From: a virus | Direction: 5' to 3' (one strand) | DNA: 26,015 nt | Virus record (IMG/VR): IMGVR_UViG_3300028761_000003 | Coordinates: 1 to 26,015 of that record | Shown: piece after piece, positions 8,137-16,587 of the stretch | Layout of the letters: each line of letters begins with the position of its first letter | How positions within the stretch are numbered: position 1 is the first letter of the stretch | Notes under the pieces: generated by a model | Told to the model about the DNA's origin: nothing | The model's database searches: none | What the model saw: the letters and a program-made list of their open reading frames with translations, nothing else | Position numbers and translations under genes: made by a program

Positions 8137-8165
8137 ATCTTACCACACAATTCCCCGCTTGTCAA
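8137..8165 (-). promoter_or_regulatory. Promoter of the replication operon
   Basis: On the minus strand, TTGACA (8165-8160), a 17-base spacer ending in GTGG, and TAAGAT (8142-8137) stand about 46 bases before the primase-helicase start. TGG directly before the -10 adds an extended -10 contact. It is back to back with a plus-strand promoter, 26 bases between the two -35 boxes. Confidence 0.8.
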
Positions 8166-8191
8166 GCGGTTTGCAAGATGAATTTCGACGC

Positions 8192-8220
8192 TTGGCAACC
8201 GGGCGGGTGTGTGGTATAGT
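8192..8220 (+). promoter_or_regulatory. Plus-strand promoter, divergent partner
   Basis: TTGGCA (8192-8197), a 17-base spacer ending in GTGTGG, and TATAGT (8215-8220) drive the small plus-strand gene at 8251. The design is almost the same as that of its divergent partner. Confidence 0.8.
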
Positions 8221-8250
8221 AAGTGTGCAATATCAACTCTGGAGTTGTCG

Positions 8251-8396
8251 ATGTCGAAATTTGGCGAATCAACGACGGCGACTGGCTCGCTGACGCGCTT
8301 GTTGATGTCGGGAGCTGTCGGCGATTACGTCGGGGCGAGGGGGAAACGCCGATTGAGGCGTTCGTCAACCTCGTCTACGACATCCAGCGCTACTAA
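8251..8396 (+). pseudogene. Small IWKG-family-like gene with start and frame out of phase
   Basis: An ATG at 8251 follows GGAG with six bases between, but the frame it opens gives an unnatural Ser/Thr/Arg-rich peptide running to 8430. The protein-like frame begins one base back, at GTC 8253, and reads VEIWRINDGDWLADALVDVG, then ETPIEAFVNLVYDIQRY before TAA at 8394-8396. The IW near the start and the helical end resemble the small proteins at 25289 and 25457. The in-frame GTG at 8223 lies upstream of the likely transcript start. One missing base after the ATG would explain this, either as a true mutation or a sequence error. Confidence 0.5.
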
Positions 8397-8446
8397 TCTG
8401 ACGCTCATCTTAAACATCCAGCGTTTCTGACCGCCCCCGCCGTCCC

Positions 8447-8482
8447 GCGCCTCAACCGCCCGCTGGGGCGCGCTTCGTTTTT
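8447..8482 (+). terminator. Likely rho-independent terminator
   Basis: GCGCCTC (8447-8453) pairs with GGGGCGC (8465-8471), with one G-T pair, and is followed by GCTTCG and TTTTT. It would end the small plus-strand transcript. It overlaps the 3' end of the minus-strand gene 8452-8613. Confidence 0.5.
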
Positions 8483-8613
8483 CTTGCCCGTCGCCCTCGC
8501 TCGATGCGCGTCACCAGCAGCAGCGCCACCGCCGTCGCCGCTACTTGCGCCGCGTCGGGATGCACGAACGCGAGGACAAACGCGCTGATCAGCAGAAAAA
8601 TGTCGATCTTCAT
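8452..8613 (-). CDS. Small two-segment membrane protein, holin-like
   Basis: This 53-residue protein begins MKIDIFLLISAFVLAFV, has a short turn (HPDA), a second hydrophobic stretch (AQVAATAVALLLV) and a strongly basic tail (RIERGRRARKTKRAP). Two membrane segments plus a charged tail is the layout of small class II holins. GAGGAAGG lies just before the ATG, which overlaps the stop of the previous membrane-protein gene. It ends the endolysin gene cluster. Whether it or the neighbouring gene forms the lysis pore is open. Confidence 0.65.
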   Translation of the reverse strand: MKIDIFLLISAFVLAFVHPDAAQVAATAVALLLVTRIERGRRARKTKRAPAGG

Positions 8614-8939
8614 TTCCTTCCTCGTTCTATAAACGCAGTAATCTTATCTATCAGAACCGGCAGCAGCGTCGGCGCAACGACCCCCGCAATGAATGGGATG
8701 TAGCCAGAGTAGCCGACCAGCACGCCCGCTCCCGCGCCGACCAGCACGCGCCCCAGCGCGCCTAGCTCGATGCTGTTCTGCTCTCGGTCGTATCGCGGCA
8801 GAAACACCTCGCCGTTGGTGTCCGCGAGATACGCCGTCGCCGCGCCGATCGCGCCGAAGACCGCGTTCCAGAGATAGTCGAGCGCGGTCAGCCCGGCGTG
8901 ACCGGCAGCCAGTAGTTGGAAGATTTCAACGATGTCCAC
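8610..8939 (-). CDS. Hydrophobic membrane protein next to endolysin, holin candidate
   Basis: The 109-residue product has a hydrophobic N-terminal half (LDYLWNAVFGAIGAATAYLA) and a hydrophobic C-terminal half (GRVLVGAGAGVLVGYSGYIP, then FIAGVVAPTLLPVLI). It ends in charged residues (ERGRK). A polar loop lies between. It starts at GTG 8939 with GAGGAG seven bases upstream, inside the end of the endolysin gene. Its position suggests a holin or related lysis protein; the sequence is not a clear member of a named holin family. Confidence 0.65.
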   Translation of the reverse strand: MDIVEIFQLLAAGHAGLTALDYLWNAVFGAIGAATAYLADTNGEVFLPRYDREQNSIELGALGRVLVGAGAGVLVGYSGYIPFIAGVVAPTLLPVLIDKITAFIERGRK

Positions 8940-9408
8940 TTCGCTGCTCCTCTGCTTGCCAGCGTCTGATGATCGCTACTACAAAATTCGCGTAGCGTTC
9001 CGGGTCGTTGCCGTCGCTGGACGGCGCGTAGCGCGGCAGCACTTGCCGCAAGCGGCACAGTCCGCGTCGTTTGCAGTAGTGCTCTTTGAGCAACTCGCAC
9101 CAATCATTCAAACCGTCCACCCAGCGCGCGTAGACTGCGAACGGGTGCGGCGTCTGTGCGATCATCCGCTTGCCGCGCCGCAGATTGCCCCAGTTGCGCG
9201 TGCGCACTGCGACGCCGCGCAGCCCGAAGCTGCTTTCTTTTGCGAAAAACGCCAACGCGATGGCGCGATCAGCGTTCCAGTAGTCTAGCGCCGCAAGCAG
9301 CGCCTCGGTTTCGACAAACGCCGGGCTGCGCGCGGCGCGCAGTACGCGCCGGAACGTCGCGGCGCTGATGCTGTGCGGCGCGAAGATGAGCGGATTATCG
9401 TCAATCAT
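8926..9408 (-). CDS. Endolysin, glucosaminidase/lysozyme-like
   Basis: The 160-residue enzyme has the marks of the glucosaminidase (FlgJ/LytD-like) lysozyme group, which cuts the glycan strands of peptidoglycan at lysis. Glu58 in FFAKESSFG fits the catalytic acid. RNWGNLRRG (71-79), FAVYARWVDG (90-99) and YAPSSDGNDPERYANFV (127-143) are typical of the family. No signal peptide is seen, so it should need a holin to reach the wall. ATG 9408 is preferred over GTG 9414 because the GTG lies within the Shine-Dalgarno GGAGG. Confidence 0.85.
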   Translation of the reverse strand: MIDDNPLIFAPHSISAATFRRVLRAARSPAFVETEALLAALDYWNADRAIALAFFAKESSFGLRGVAVRTRNWGNLRRGKRMIAQTPHPFAVYARWVDGLNDWCELLKEHYCKRRGLCRLRQVLPRYAPSSDGNDPERYANFVVAIIRRWQAEEQRSGHR

Positions 9409-9420
9409 ATACACCTCCCC

Positions 9421-10878
9421 TCACCGTAACACCGTCACGAAATCATCCGGGTTGAACGAGACGGTATACGTCGTTCGCTCGCGGCTAATAGTACGCGATG
9501 TGATCTTCGCGTTGCGATAGTAGCCGGGCACAATCGCGTAGTCGCTCACGTCCGCTGACCAGTTCGGAACCGTACATCCTTCGCGCGTCATCAGTTCGTA
9601 GCGCGAGTTATCCAACTCAACCGTTATCGGCGCGATCTGGCGATCCAGCGCGACCGCCGCCTCGTCGCGGCGCTCTTCCGCGATTGCTTTGCTGCCGTAC
9701 TCGCCAATGCTTGTATTGCGCGAGGCGAACGTCTGGCGGCGGTATTCGAGCGACAAAATCACTGCTGGCGCGGTCAGATGATCCGTCCAGTAGCCGCGAT
9801 ATTGACCGAATACGCGATTCGGCGCTTTGGAAATATCAACGACGCGCGTCGTCTCCGGGAAGCGCCAGACCAGCGAACTATCTGCGCGAAAGTCGATCGT
9901 CGGTCGCGGGCGGTCGCGGAGAAAGCGCTTGCGGTGGTATCTGACCGATACAAACTCGTTGGTGCTCTGCTCGATAATTTCGCGCAGATTTGCGTCCGGC
10001 TTCTCAATCCTCACATTTGTTTGAGTCGGCAGATAAACGTCACAACACCAGCCGAGCACACCCAAATCAGTAGACGTCAACACGTTGTTGATCCCAAAAA
10101 TGTCGGAGAGATTGACAATCGCACGAAACGTCACCGATGTCGTACCAGCAATCGTCTCTACACCATCCGCGCGCACGCCGATGACCCAGCCGTAACACGT
10201 TGTCGCCGTAACGGTTCCGGTCGAACTCAGTCCGGTAAACGTTCCAAGCGTCAGCGTATATGCGTTTGGTTGCGGGATCGCCGTCACCGGCGCAACCCAG
10301 ACGCCGGTTGCTAACCCCGTCACAATTGCCGGAAATACGATGACGCTCTCGTTTGTTTGTATCGTCACGTATCGTTCCGGCTGGTCAAACAGATACGCGA
10401 GAAAAAAGAGTGTTGCGGCTGAAATTAAAAACGTTTTCTTTGTTCGTATGCGTATGTGCGGAAATCCGAGTACGGAAACAACCTCGTACTCCCACAGATC
10501 TCCACGCGAATTGTACCCGCTGCCGGGCATAAATCCATCACCGACCGGCTTCCAGCGCGACATATCGTATATATTCTGCACGACCGAAATCCGCGCATCG
10601 CGCTGCAGCGCGCCGAACCCCAGCGCGTGCCAGACGATGCTTCCGTTGCGCGTCTCCTCGATCCGCTCGATCTGCCCGCGCCAGACGGTCTTTGAGAGTT
10701 GCGTACAGTAGATGATTAGTTCGTCGCCGATCTGCGTCATCGCCCCGGAACGCGCGTAGCCCGGCGGTAAAGTCACGCGCCCGCGCTCATCGCCGTCATC
10801 CGATGTCAAAAATTCGTAGTCGGCGACGGTCAGCGGGACGGGAAATTGCTGATGCGGTTTTGTGATTGCAACGAGCAT
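9421..10878 (-). CDS. Tail tip/baseplate protein, Tal-like
   Basis: The 485-residue protein lies directly after the Dit-like gene. Its beta-rich N-terminus and its end resemble siphovirus tail-hub or Tal-like proteins. The end contains TREGCTVPNWS, then VPGYYRNAKITSRTISRERT and TYTVSFNPDDFV. Such proteins sit at the tail tip and help bind or pierce the host envelope. No enzymatic domain or separate fibre protein was seen. ATG 10878 has GAGGAG six bases upstream and follows the stop of the preceding gene. The family call rests mainly on position and general pattern. Confidence 0.6.
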   Translation of the reverse strand: MLVAITKPHQQFPVPLTVADYEFLTSDDGDERGRVTLPPGYARSGAMTQIGDELIIYCTQLSKTVWRGQIERIEETRNGSIVWHALGFGALQRDARISVVQNIYDMSRWKPVGDGFMPGSGYNSRGDLWEYEVVSVLGFPHIRIRTKKTFLISAATLFFLAYLFDQPERYVTIQTNESVIVFPAIVTGLATGVWVAPVTAIPQPNAYTLTLGTFTGLSSTGTVTATTCYGWVIGVRADGVETIAGTTSVTFRAIVNLSDIFGINNVLTSTDLGVLGWCCDVYLPTQTNVRIEKPDANLREIIEQSTNEFVSVRYHRKRFLRDRPRPTIDFRADSSLVWRFPETTRVVDISKAPNRVFGQYRGYWTDHLTAPAVILSLEYRRQTFASRNTSIGEYGSKAIAEERRDEAAVALDRQIAPITVELDNSRYELMTREGCTVPNWSADVSDYAIVPGYYRNAKITSRTISRERTTYTVSFNPDDFVTVLR

Positions 10879-10888
10879 CGCTATCTCC

Positions 10889-12094
10889 TCACGCAAACGC
10901 AGCGGGTTCGATTCGTCGCGAACGAATGAGTAACGTTGACGAGCCGTTCATCGGTACATTCATTATACCGTTAAACACTGCGATGTAGCGGCTTGAGATA
11001 AACCCCGGCGCGCCGTAGACGGTTCCGATTGGGACAGTCTCGAACGGGCGCGAAAGGGCGCTCTGAAGATCGAGCGTGTGAAACGATAGCAGCGTCGGCG
11101 GCGTGAGAACGCTCCAGACGAACACGCCGTCGGTCGGGATGAGGATTAACGGCATCGCCGCCGTTCCGGTCGGCACGTTCTGTATCTCCAGCGTCAATGG
11201 AAACGTCGTATTGCTGCGCGTGAACAACAAGGGCGTATACCACGAGCGATCCCCGACGATCGTCTCTATGATCTGCGGCTGACCGTCCCAACTGACGATG
11301 TAGCGTGCGTTTAACGGAGGCGTCGTCGGGCAGAAAATCTCAATAAAGAGACGGTATACGTCGTGCGGGAATGTGGCGGGGTTGACGGTGTAGGTGATTA
11401 TTCCGTTTGTCGTATTCAGAAAATACGCGCGCAGCAACCCCGGCGCGGGCATATTCTGTAGAACGATTCCGCTTGTGACGGATGTCGGATTAATCGCAAT
11501 GATGCGACTCGTCCCTGTCGCGCTCTCCAATTCCTCAATCGCGAGCAGCGCGTTGTAGAGTCCCGGCATATTCGAGACGCTGTAGAACAGACTGCTCTTG
11601 TAGAGATACGCATCGCTCAGCCCCGACAACGCAACGACGCGGCGCTCATACGGAAGGAGCGATGACAGCGTATTCTGTGTAAACGTATAGTCGATGAACG
11701 GATTGATCAGCGTCCCCGTCACCCGCACCCGCGCGATGACGCCGGTCGAGGCCGCCTCGACGCTGAGCAGCGTGACCGCTGCGTCGCGCAGAAACGAGCG
11801 TAGCGTCGCGCCGTTGGCTGCGTCTTCCACAACCGTCAACACGCCGCCCGCGACAGCAAAACGTCCGTCTTGCCGCCGCTGCGCGTAACTGTACAGTTCA
11901 CGCGCGAGCGTGTTCACCGCATCCAGCGCCTGCCGCCGCGTCGCGCGCCGGAACGCAATCTCGACCGCAAACGGCTGCGGGTCGTAGAGACTATTTGTGC
12001 GAAATCCGATGCCAGGCGCGTCCTGGTTATTCGCATCAACGACGATATTGGTGTTCGCATCAAATACGAGCGTTCCAATCTGCCGTATCCTCAT
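10889..12094 (-). CDS. Distal tail (Dit-like) protein
   Basis: The 401-residue product directly follows the tape measure gene, the usual place of the distal tail protein. It is beta-rich with many Asn, Thr and Val residues. The first about 150 residues have a tail-component look (FVEIAFRRATRR-like segment and a RVTGTLINPFIDY segment). The later part may carry carbohydrate-binding-like beta domains, but this cannot be shown here. The start ATG 12094 lies one base after the tape measure stop. Confidence 0.6.
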   Translation of the reverse strand: MRIRQIGTLVFDANTNIVVDANNQDAPGIGFRTNSLYDPQPFAVEIAFRRATRRQALDAVNTLARELYSYAQRRQDGRFAVAGGVLTVVEDAANGATLRSFLRDAAVTLLSVEAASTGVIARVRVTGTLINPFIDYTFTQNTLSSLLPYERRVVALSGLSDAYLYKSSLFYSVSNMPGLYNALLAIEELESATGTSRIIAINPTSVTSGIVLQNMPAPGLLRAYFLNTTNGIITYTVNPATFPHDVYRLFIEIFCPTTPPLNARYIVSWDGQPQIIETIVGDRSWYTPLLFTRSNTTFPLTLEIQNVPTGTAAMPLILIPTDGVFVWSVLTPPTLLSFHTLDLQSALSRPFETVPIGTVYGAPGFISSRYIAVFNGIMNVPMNGSSTLLIRSRRIEPAAFA

Positions 12095-12095
12095 C

Positions 12096-14360
12096 TCAGA
12101 CCCTCCCGAAGCGCGCTAGGCGCGTAAGGTTATCGATTTCACTGCGCACCATCAACGCTAACCGCCGCTCGTCCATCCCAGGCGCGGCGTTGATAGTAAT
12201 CCCGCCGACGTTGACGGTTGATGTTGCTGGTTGCGCGGTCACCGCGTCGCGGGTGAGCAACGGCAGCGGGGCCAGCCCCTCGGTCAACCCGCGCAAGATG
12301 CCTTCTGCAAGCGGCATCCCGACATCGCGCGCTGCGACGCGCGACGGCGAGCGGATGCCCAACGTACGTTTCGCCGCATCGAGCGCATCCTTCGCCGCTT
12401 TCGCCGCCGCTTCCGCTAGTTTGCGCGCAGCGTTCTCTACGCCGCTGCGTATTCCGTCGATCAACGCTGCGCCGAGCGCTGGCGCGTTCGCAATCGCTTG
12501 ACGGAACGCGCTCTCCAGGCGCGGGTACAGTGTGTTGAACAGCGACGAGAGCGTATTCATCAAATTTTCCGCAGACGCGCGTATGCCATTCCACAGCGCT
12601 TCAGCGACGTTTTTGATCGCTGTCCAAGCAGAGCTCCAGTCGCCGCGCAGCGCGGCGGTTCCCGCCTCGAACAGTCCGCGCAACACCGCAAGCGCGGTTT
12701 CGGTCAATATCTTGATCTGATTCCACGCGAACCGCGCAACTGCGGTGATTTCGTTGCCGAAATTCGCCCACACCCACTGCGCCGCCTTCGTCAGCGCCTC
12801 GATTGCGGCTTGAATAAATCGCGCCGCTGCGGCGACGACGCTCATAATTCCCGACCAAGTGCGTTGCGCAAACGCGAGAATATCAGCGCCGTGCTCGTTC
12901 CAAATTCGCGTCACAAACGCCGTCGCAGCTTGCACTGCTTTCTGCGCCGCCGTAAGCGCAGTCTGCACCGCTGACTGCACCGCGCTCCACGCGGTCTGCG
13001 TCGACGGCGCAAGCGCGGCGCTCAGCGCGTTCCACGCTGCGAAGATCACAGCCGCAGCGCTGGTGATCATCTGCTGGACGCTGCCGGTCGTCACCCCCGC
13101 CAGCCCGATCTGTTCCGCCAGCGCTGCAACGGGATCGGCGGCGCTAAGGATGCCGGAAGTCCACGCGGTGAAGGCGTTGACGCCTTCCGCCGCAGCCGCG
13201 ACTAACTGCGTCAGATGCGGCAGCAGTGCACTGCCGACGGTTATCTGAAGCGTCTCCACTGCCGCGTTGAACTGGTCAAGCGTAAATTTGTACCCTTGCT
13301 GCATCGTTGCAGCCGCGGCCGCAGCGCCGCCCGCATCCTTCATCGCCTGCCCCATCTCGTTGAATCCTTTCGCGCCCGCGCCTGCAATCGCGGCAGCGGC
13401 GCGGATTGCGTCTGATCCGAATATCGTATTCAACGCCAGAAATTTCTGCTCTTCGCTGAGGTTTTTCGTCGCTTCGTGCAGCAGTTGCGCCGCCTTCTCC
13501 ATTCCGACGAAACTGCCCGTCGCGTCAAAGAACAACGACTTCCCGTCCTTCGTCGCCAGCCCCAACTTGATCATCATTTCCGTTGCGTCTTTGGTCGTTG
13601 GGATCAGGCGCTGGAGGAAGGTCTTCATTGACGTACCGGCATCGGCGGCGCTGCTGAAGGACGGCGCGATGAGCGCCATCGTCTGCACCGTTTCCTCAAA
13701 CGACAATCCGGCAACCTTCGCGCTGCCGCCGACGTTCGCCAGTCCGAGCGCGAGTTCCTCAACGTCTACCGTACTCGCATTTGCTGCGGACGCCAGAAGG
13801 TCAGCGACGTTCGCGGCGGTTACTCCCGTCTCGCCCCAGACGCCAAGTTGTTTGGCGACAATCGTTGCAGCGTTGGCGAGATCGAGTTGCGCCGCCGCTG
13901 CAAGCGCCAGCGTCGCGTCGGTCGCGCCGGTCATTACGTCTTTAACGTCGACGCCGCCTTTGACGAGTTCGGTCATCGCGTCCAGCGCTTGCTGTGCGCT
14001 GAACTGCGTTGACGAACCGAGTTCAAGGGCTTTCGTTTTGACATCATCAAACGACAGCCCGGCTTTCGTCAGCGAGTCGCCCGCGACGGCTTGGAACTTG
14101 AAGAGCGCGCTCTCGAAATTTGCTGCGACATCGACGCTTGTGCGCAGTTGATTTCCGAGCGCAGCGATGCCGGTCGCAGCCAGATTGACCGCCGCCGCGC
14201 CGATCTGCCGCAGCGCGCCGACCGCGACTTGTTCGAGCGCGCCGAACGCGCCGCGTTGCGCGTCAGCGGCTTGCCCGACGCCGCGCACGTTCTGGGCGAC
14301 GCGCTCGAGGACGCCGCTTGCGGCGTCAACCGCGCTCAGTTTGATGACGACATCGCTCAT
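12096..14360 (-). CDS. Tail tape measure protein, TP901 type
   Basis: The 754-residue protein shows the TP901-type tape measure core. This includes LELGSSTQFSAQQALDAMTE (about 112-131), further helical Ala-rich segments and MKTFLQRL (about 245). The rest is Ala-rich helix with two hydrophobic stretches and a low-complexity end. Tape measures set tail length; by the usual rule of about 1.5 angstrom per residue the tail would be near 110 nm. No lytic domain was recognised. ATG 14360 overlaps the stop of the chaperone frame before it. It is one of the safest calls in the window. Confidence 0.95.
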   Translation of the reverse strand: MSDVVIKLSAVDAASGVLERVAQNVRGVGQAADAQRGAFGALEQVAVGALRQIGAAAVNLAATGIAALGNQLRTSVDVAANFESALFKFQAVAGDSLTKAGLSFDDVKTKALELGSSTQFSAQQALDAMTELVKGGVDVKDVMTGATDATLALAAAAQLDLANAATIVAKQLGVWGETGVTAANVADLLASAANASTVDVEELALGLANVGGSAKVAGLSFEETVQTMALIAPSFSSAADAGTSMKTFLQRLIPTTKDATEMMIKLGLATKDGKSLFFDATGSFVGMEKAAQLLHEATKNLSEEQKFLALNTIFGSDAIRAAAAIAGAGAKGFNEMGQAMKDAGGAAAAAATMQQGYKFTLDQFNAAVETLQITVGSALLPHLTQLVAAAAEGVNAFTAWTSGILSAADPVAALAEQIGLAGVTTGSVQQMITSAAAVIFAAWNALSAALAPSTQTAWSAVQSAVQTALTAAQKAVQAATAFVTRIWNEHGADILAFAQRTWSGIMSVVAAAARFIQAAIEALTKAAQWVWANFGNEITAVARFAWNQIKILTETALAVLRGLFEAGTAALRGDWSSAWTAIKNVAEALWNGIRASAENLMNTLSSLFNTLYPRLESAFRQAIANAPALGAALIDGIRSGVENAARKLAEAAAKAAKDALDAAKRTLGIRSPSRVAARDVGMPLAEGILRGLTEGLAPLPLLTRDAVTAQPATSTVNVGGITINAAPGMDERRLALMVRSEIDNLTRLARFGRV

Positions 14361-14566
14361 CGACGCTTCTTCCGCTGATGTTCCGCCGTAATCGCTTGAT
14401 AGCGCCGTTCAGCGCGCAACGCAGCGAGATGCTGCGCCACGCGCTGGAGCGGAAGTCGGTCAAGCGCGTCAGGCGGACAGTGGTAGATGTCTCTGCACAA
14501 CACCAACTCAGTGTACGCCGCGGGCAGCGGCGCGAGGTCGAACAGACCTAACGCCGTCGCCCGCAT
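14357..14566 (-). CDS. Tail assembly chaperone, downstream (T-like) frame
   Basis: This short frame lies between the chaperone gene and the tape measure gene. As a free protein it would start at ATG 14566 (69 aa) or GTG 14569. It has no clear Shine-Dalgarno site of its own. It is more likely made by a -1 frameshift at GGGAAAC (14578-14572) as the tail of a longer 219-residue fusion, as with gpG/gpGT in lambda. It ends in the basic string EHQRKKRR. Confidence 0.7.
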   Translation of the reverse strand: MRATALGLFDLAPLPAAYTELVLCRDIYHCPPDALDRLPLQRVAQHLAALRAERRYQAITAEHQRKKRR

Positions 14567-15015
14567 CACTCGTTTCCCTCATTACCGACGCTGTCGAAGA
14601 TTTTCTTCAGCAGCAGCGCGGCTGCGGCATACGGCTCATTGAGAATATCCTCGCCGTAGGCTTTGACAAGCAACGTTTTGGCGACTTCGGGAAACGCGAT
14701 TTTACGTTCGCTCGCGTCCAGAAACTGATGATACTCGCCGAGCGTGATCTCGCCGACTGCGGGCGTCAACCCCGCTACCCGCGACCGAATCGCCTCATCC
14801 GGCTCGAAGATTTGCGGCAACACCCGTTCGTACACCGCCTTTAGCGCCCGCAGCGGGAACTGATCCGCTTGAGCGCCAATCGCCTTCCGCACCAGCCGCG
14901 CCACCACCGGCGCGGTCAATTCGTTGTTGAGGATAGTCGCGGCTTCGCGGATTGTCAGCGCGCTGCGGTCGACGCGGATTGCTTCGATGTCGTAAATCTC
15001 TGTCGGTTTGGTCAT
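14566..15015 (-). CDS. Tail assembly chaperone, upstream (G-like) frame
   Basis: The 149-residue, mostly helical protein lies between the tail tube gene and the tape measure gene. That position and size are those of the G-type tail assembly chaperone, which binds the tape measure protein during tail building. It starts at ATG 15015 behind AAGGAG. Close to its end the in-frame slippery heptamer G GGA AAC allows a shift into the next frame. Sequence similarity to a named family was not evident; the call rests on gene order and frameshift site. Confidence 0.8.
   Translation of the reverse strand: MTKPTEIYDIEAIRVDRSALTIREAATILNNELTAPVVARLVRKAIGAQADQFPLRALKAVYERVLPQIFEPDEAIRSRVAGLTPAVGEITLGEYHQFLDASERKIAFPEVAKTLLVKAYGEDILNEPYAAAALLLKKIFDSVGNEGNE
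14572..14578 (-). promoter_or_regulatory. Predicted -1 programmed frameshift site
   Basis: The minus-strand heptamer GGGAAAC is in the zero frame as G GGA AAC, one codon before the last sense codon and stop. After a -1 slip the next codons are CGA GTG ATG, which enter the downstream frame exactly. Lambda uses GGGAAAG at the same place. Confidence 0.8.
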
Positions 15016-15027
15016 ATCATTCTCCTT

Positions 15028-15546
15028 TTACGACGCTGGGTTGAGGTTGGTCGGGTTCGATGCAGCGATCGTGTATTGACGCAGCGACGGCGTTCGCACC
15101 GTCACCATCGCAACGTAGGGTTCGGCGTCGCTTGGATCGAGCGCGCTCAGCGTGACGCTGGTGATCACTCCCAACCCAAACGTTGTTCCGCCGTCGTTGC
15201 TTGTCCCGTACGCCCGCGCCGAACCGACGAGACCGCGCGGCGACCAGCGCACGCCGAGAGTCGGCGTGGCGCTTTGGAACCGGTTATACATTGTGTTCAC
15301 CGCAGACCCGGTATCCTCGTTGTACAGCACAGTAATTGTGATCTCGACCGGCTCGCGCTTGCCAACGGTGATCGTCGCATAGTCGCTCGACCCGCCGACA
15401 TACGCCTCACCCGACGGGCGGCTCAGTTCAACGTCGTCTATCTTCACCGTTGCGTTTGAGATCGCCGTCCAGGTTGTGTTGTCGGTCGTGATTTCGACCG
15501 CAAACGTTCCCGCGTACAGCGATCCGACAATTCCAGAATGCGCCAT
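15028..15546 (-). CDS. Major tail tube protein
   Basis: The 172-residue product has the beta-sandwich look of siphovirus tail tube proteins. It begins with short strands (SLYAGTFAVEITTDNTTW), contains a central segment typical of such proteins (TVGKREPVEITITVLYN) and ends with strands and a Ser/Asn/Pro-rich tail. It lies between the tail terminator-like gene and the chaperones, as expected. It starts at ATG 15546 with GGAGG five bases upstream. It should form the hollow tail tube around the tape measure. Confidence 0.8.
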   Translation of the reverse strand: MAHSGIVGSLYAGTFAVEITTDNTTWTAISNATVKIDDVELSRPSGEAYVGGSSDYATITVGKREPVEITITVLYNEDTGSAVNTMYNRFQSATPTLGVRWSPRGLVGSARAYGTSNDGGTTFGLGVITSVTLSALDPSDAEPYVAMVTVRTPSLRQYTIAASNPTNLNPAS

Positions 15547-15555
15547 ATCCGCCTC

Positions 15556-16017
15556 CTACACCGACGGCGCGCGTACCAGGTGTGTAAATCGCGTGGTCAT
15601 CGCAACACCTTCGTATGCGCGCTCGCCGTACTTGATAACATCTATTATCCCGCTTACGTTGACCAACTGCACATCGCCGCGCGCAAGCCAGGCGAAGCGC
15701 AGTTGCGTAACGTAATCCTCGATGTAGTCAACCAACGCCGCCGCCGTATCCGCGACGCCGCGCCCCATTCCGACATCGCGCACCAAGAGCAGATCGTCGA
15801 TCTCCCACACCGCGCGCGTTGCGCGAGTTGGGGTGTACACCCCGCTTTCGACCAGCCGCAGCCCGCCGAGTGCGGGGATGATCCGCACCGGCAACTGCGC
15901 GGCGTCCGACCAGTTCGGTTGTGTTGATAGTCGCCGGACGGGAACGACGGCGTTGTTGTACTGCACCGCCAGCCCCGCCAGCAACTCAATGATGTCGGTA
16001 ACAGAACTAAACAACAT
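15556..16017 (-). CDS. Tail terminator or neck protein candidate
   Basis: The 153-residue protein starts at ATG 16017 (MLFSSVTD), overlapping the end of the connector gene by 11 bases. It holds a helix-strand pattern (LLAGLAVQYNN, then LPVRIIPALGGLRLVESG) and lies between the head-tail connector and the tail tube. Genes in this position usually encode the head closure or tail terminator protein. An upstream extension to 16092 would add a Cys/Arg-rich peptide that does not look real. Confidence 0.6.
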   Translation of the reverse strand: MLFSSVTDIIELLAGLAVQYNNAVVPVRRLSTQPNWSDAAQLPVRIIPALGGLRLVESGVYTPTRATRAVWEIDDLLLVRDVGMGRGVADTAAALVDYIEDYVTQLRFAWLARGDVQLVNVSGIIDVIKYGERAYEGVAMTTRFTHLVRAPSV

Positions 16018-16579
16018 CGCGGTAGCGCTCCAGCGTTGAACGAACGTCATCCGGCAGCGCCGACGGCAGCAGCACCAGCCCGCCGTCCGCAACCGTCGGG
16101 CGATCCGGATCGTTCACCGTCCCGCGCTGGCGGTACATCCACGCCGCCAGCCTGATCGTCGCGTGGACAATATCGGCGGGCGGGGCGATGCTGTATCCCC
16201 AGCGCGCAGTAATCGTCGCTTGCTGCGACGCGCCGCACCAGCGCGCGCCTTTCCGCGCGAGGACGGCGTATGGCGCGTCAGGCGGATGGGCGTCGATTTC
16301 CGTCAGCGGGATCGGCGCGCCGTCGCCGTCGGTCGCACTGACGAGTTGCGCGATATAGACGCCCGACTGCAACAGCAGATAATCCCGCTGCAACTGCGCG
16401 TCCCACAGCATCAACTCGCGCCCGAAACGTCGGGATGACGCTGCTGGCGCAGCGAACGTTTTGCGCGTCATCTGCTCGATGATCGCGGTCGCGCGCACGA
16501 GCAGATCGGTCAGCAGCGCATCGTCTGCGGTTGATGTGACGCCGAGATATTCCTTCAACTGCGCCAGCGTCGCGTACAT
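16007..16579 (-). CDS. Head-tail connector, gp6/QLRG type
   Basis: The 190-residue product begins with MYATLAQLKEYLGVTS, followed by DALLTDLLVRATAIIEQMTR. This is the typical start of phage head-tail connector (gp6-like) proteins. A middle beta region and a C-terminal helix segment (IVHATIRLAAWMYRQRGT) agree. In related phages this protein forms the ring between portal and tail. It lies after the capsid region, as expected. Confidence 0.8.
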   Translation of the reverse strand: MYATLAQLKEYLGVTSTADDALLTDLLVRATAIIEQMTRKTFAAPAASSRRFGRELMLWDAQLQRDYLLLQSGVYIAQLVSATDGDGAPIPLTEIDAHPPDAPYAVLARKGARWCGASQQATITARWGYSIAPPADIVHATIRLAAWMYRQRGTVNDPDRPTVADGGLVLLPSALPDDVRSTLERYRDVV

Positions 16580-16587
16580 CCGTCACC

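Noticed and set aside
8251-8430. ATG-initiated frame giving a Ser/Thr/Arg-rich 59-residue peptide
   Set aside because: Composition is that of an off-frame translation; the neighbouring frame has natural codon use and family resemblance.
10039-10048. A perfect single arm GTCACAACAC inside the Tal-like gene
   Set aside because: No partner arm or core lies at the 44-bp distance, and a 10-base match can occur by chance in 26 kb.
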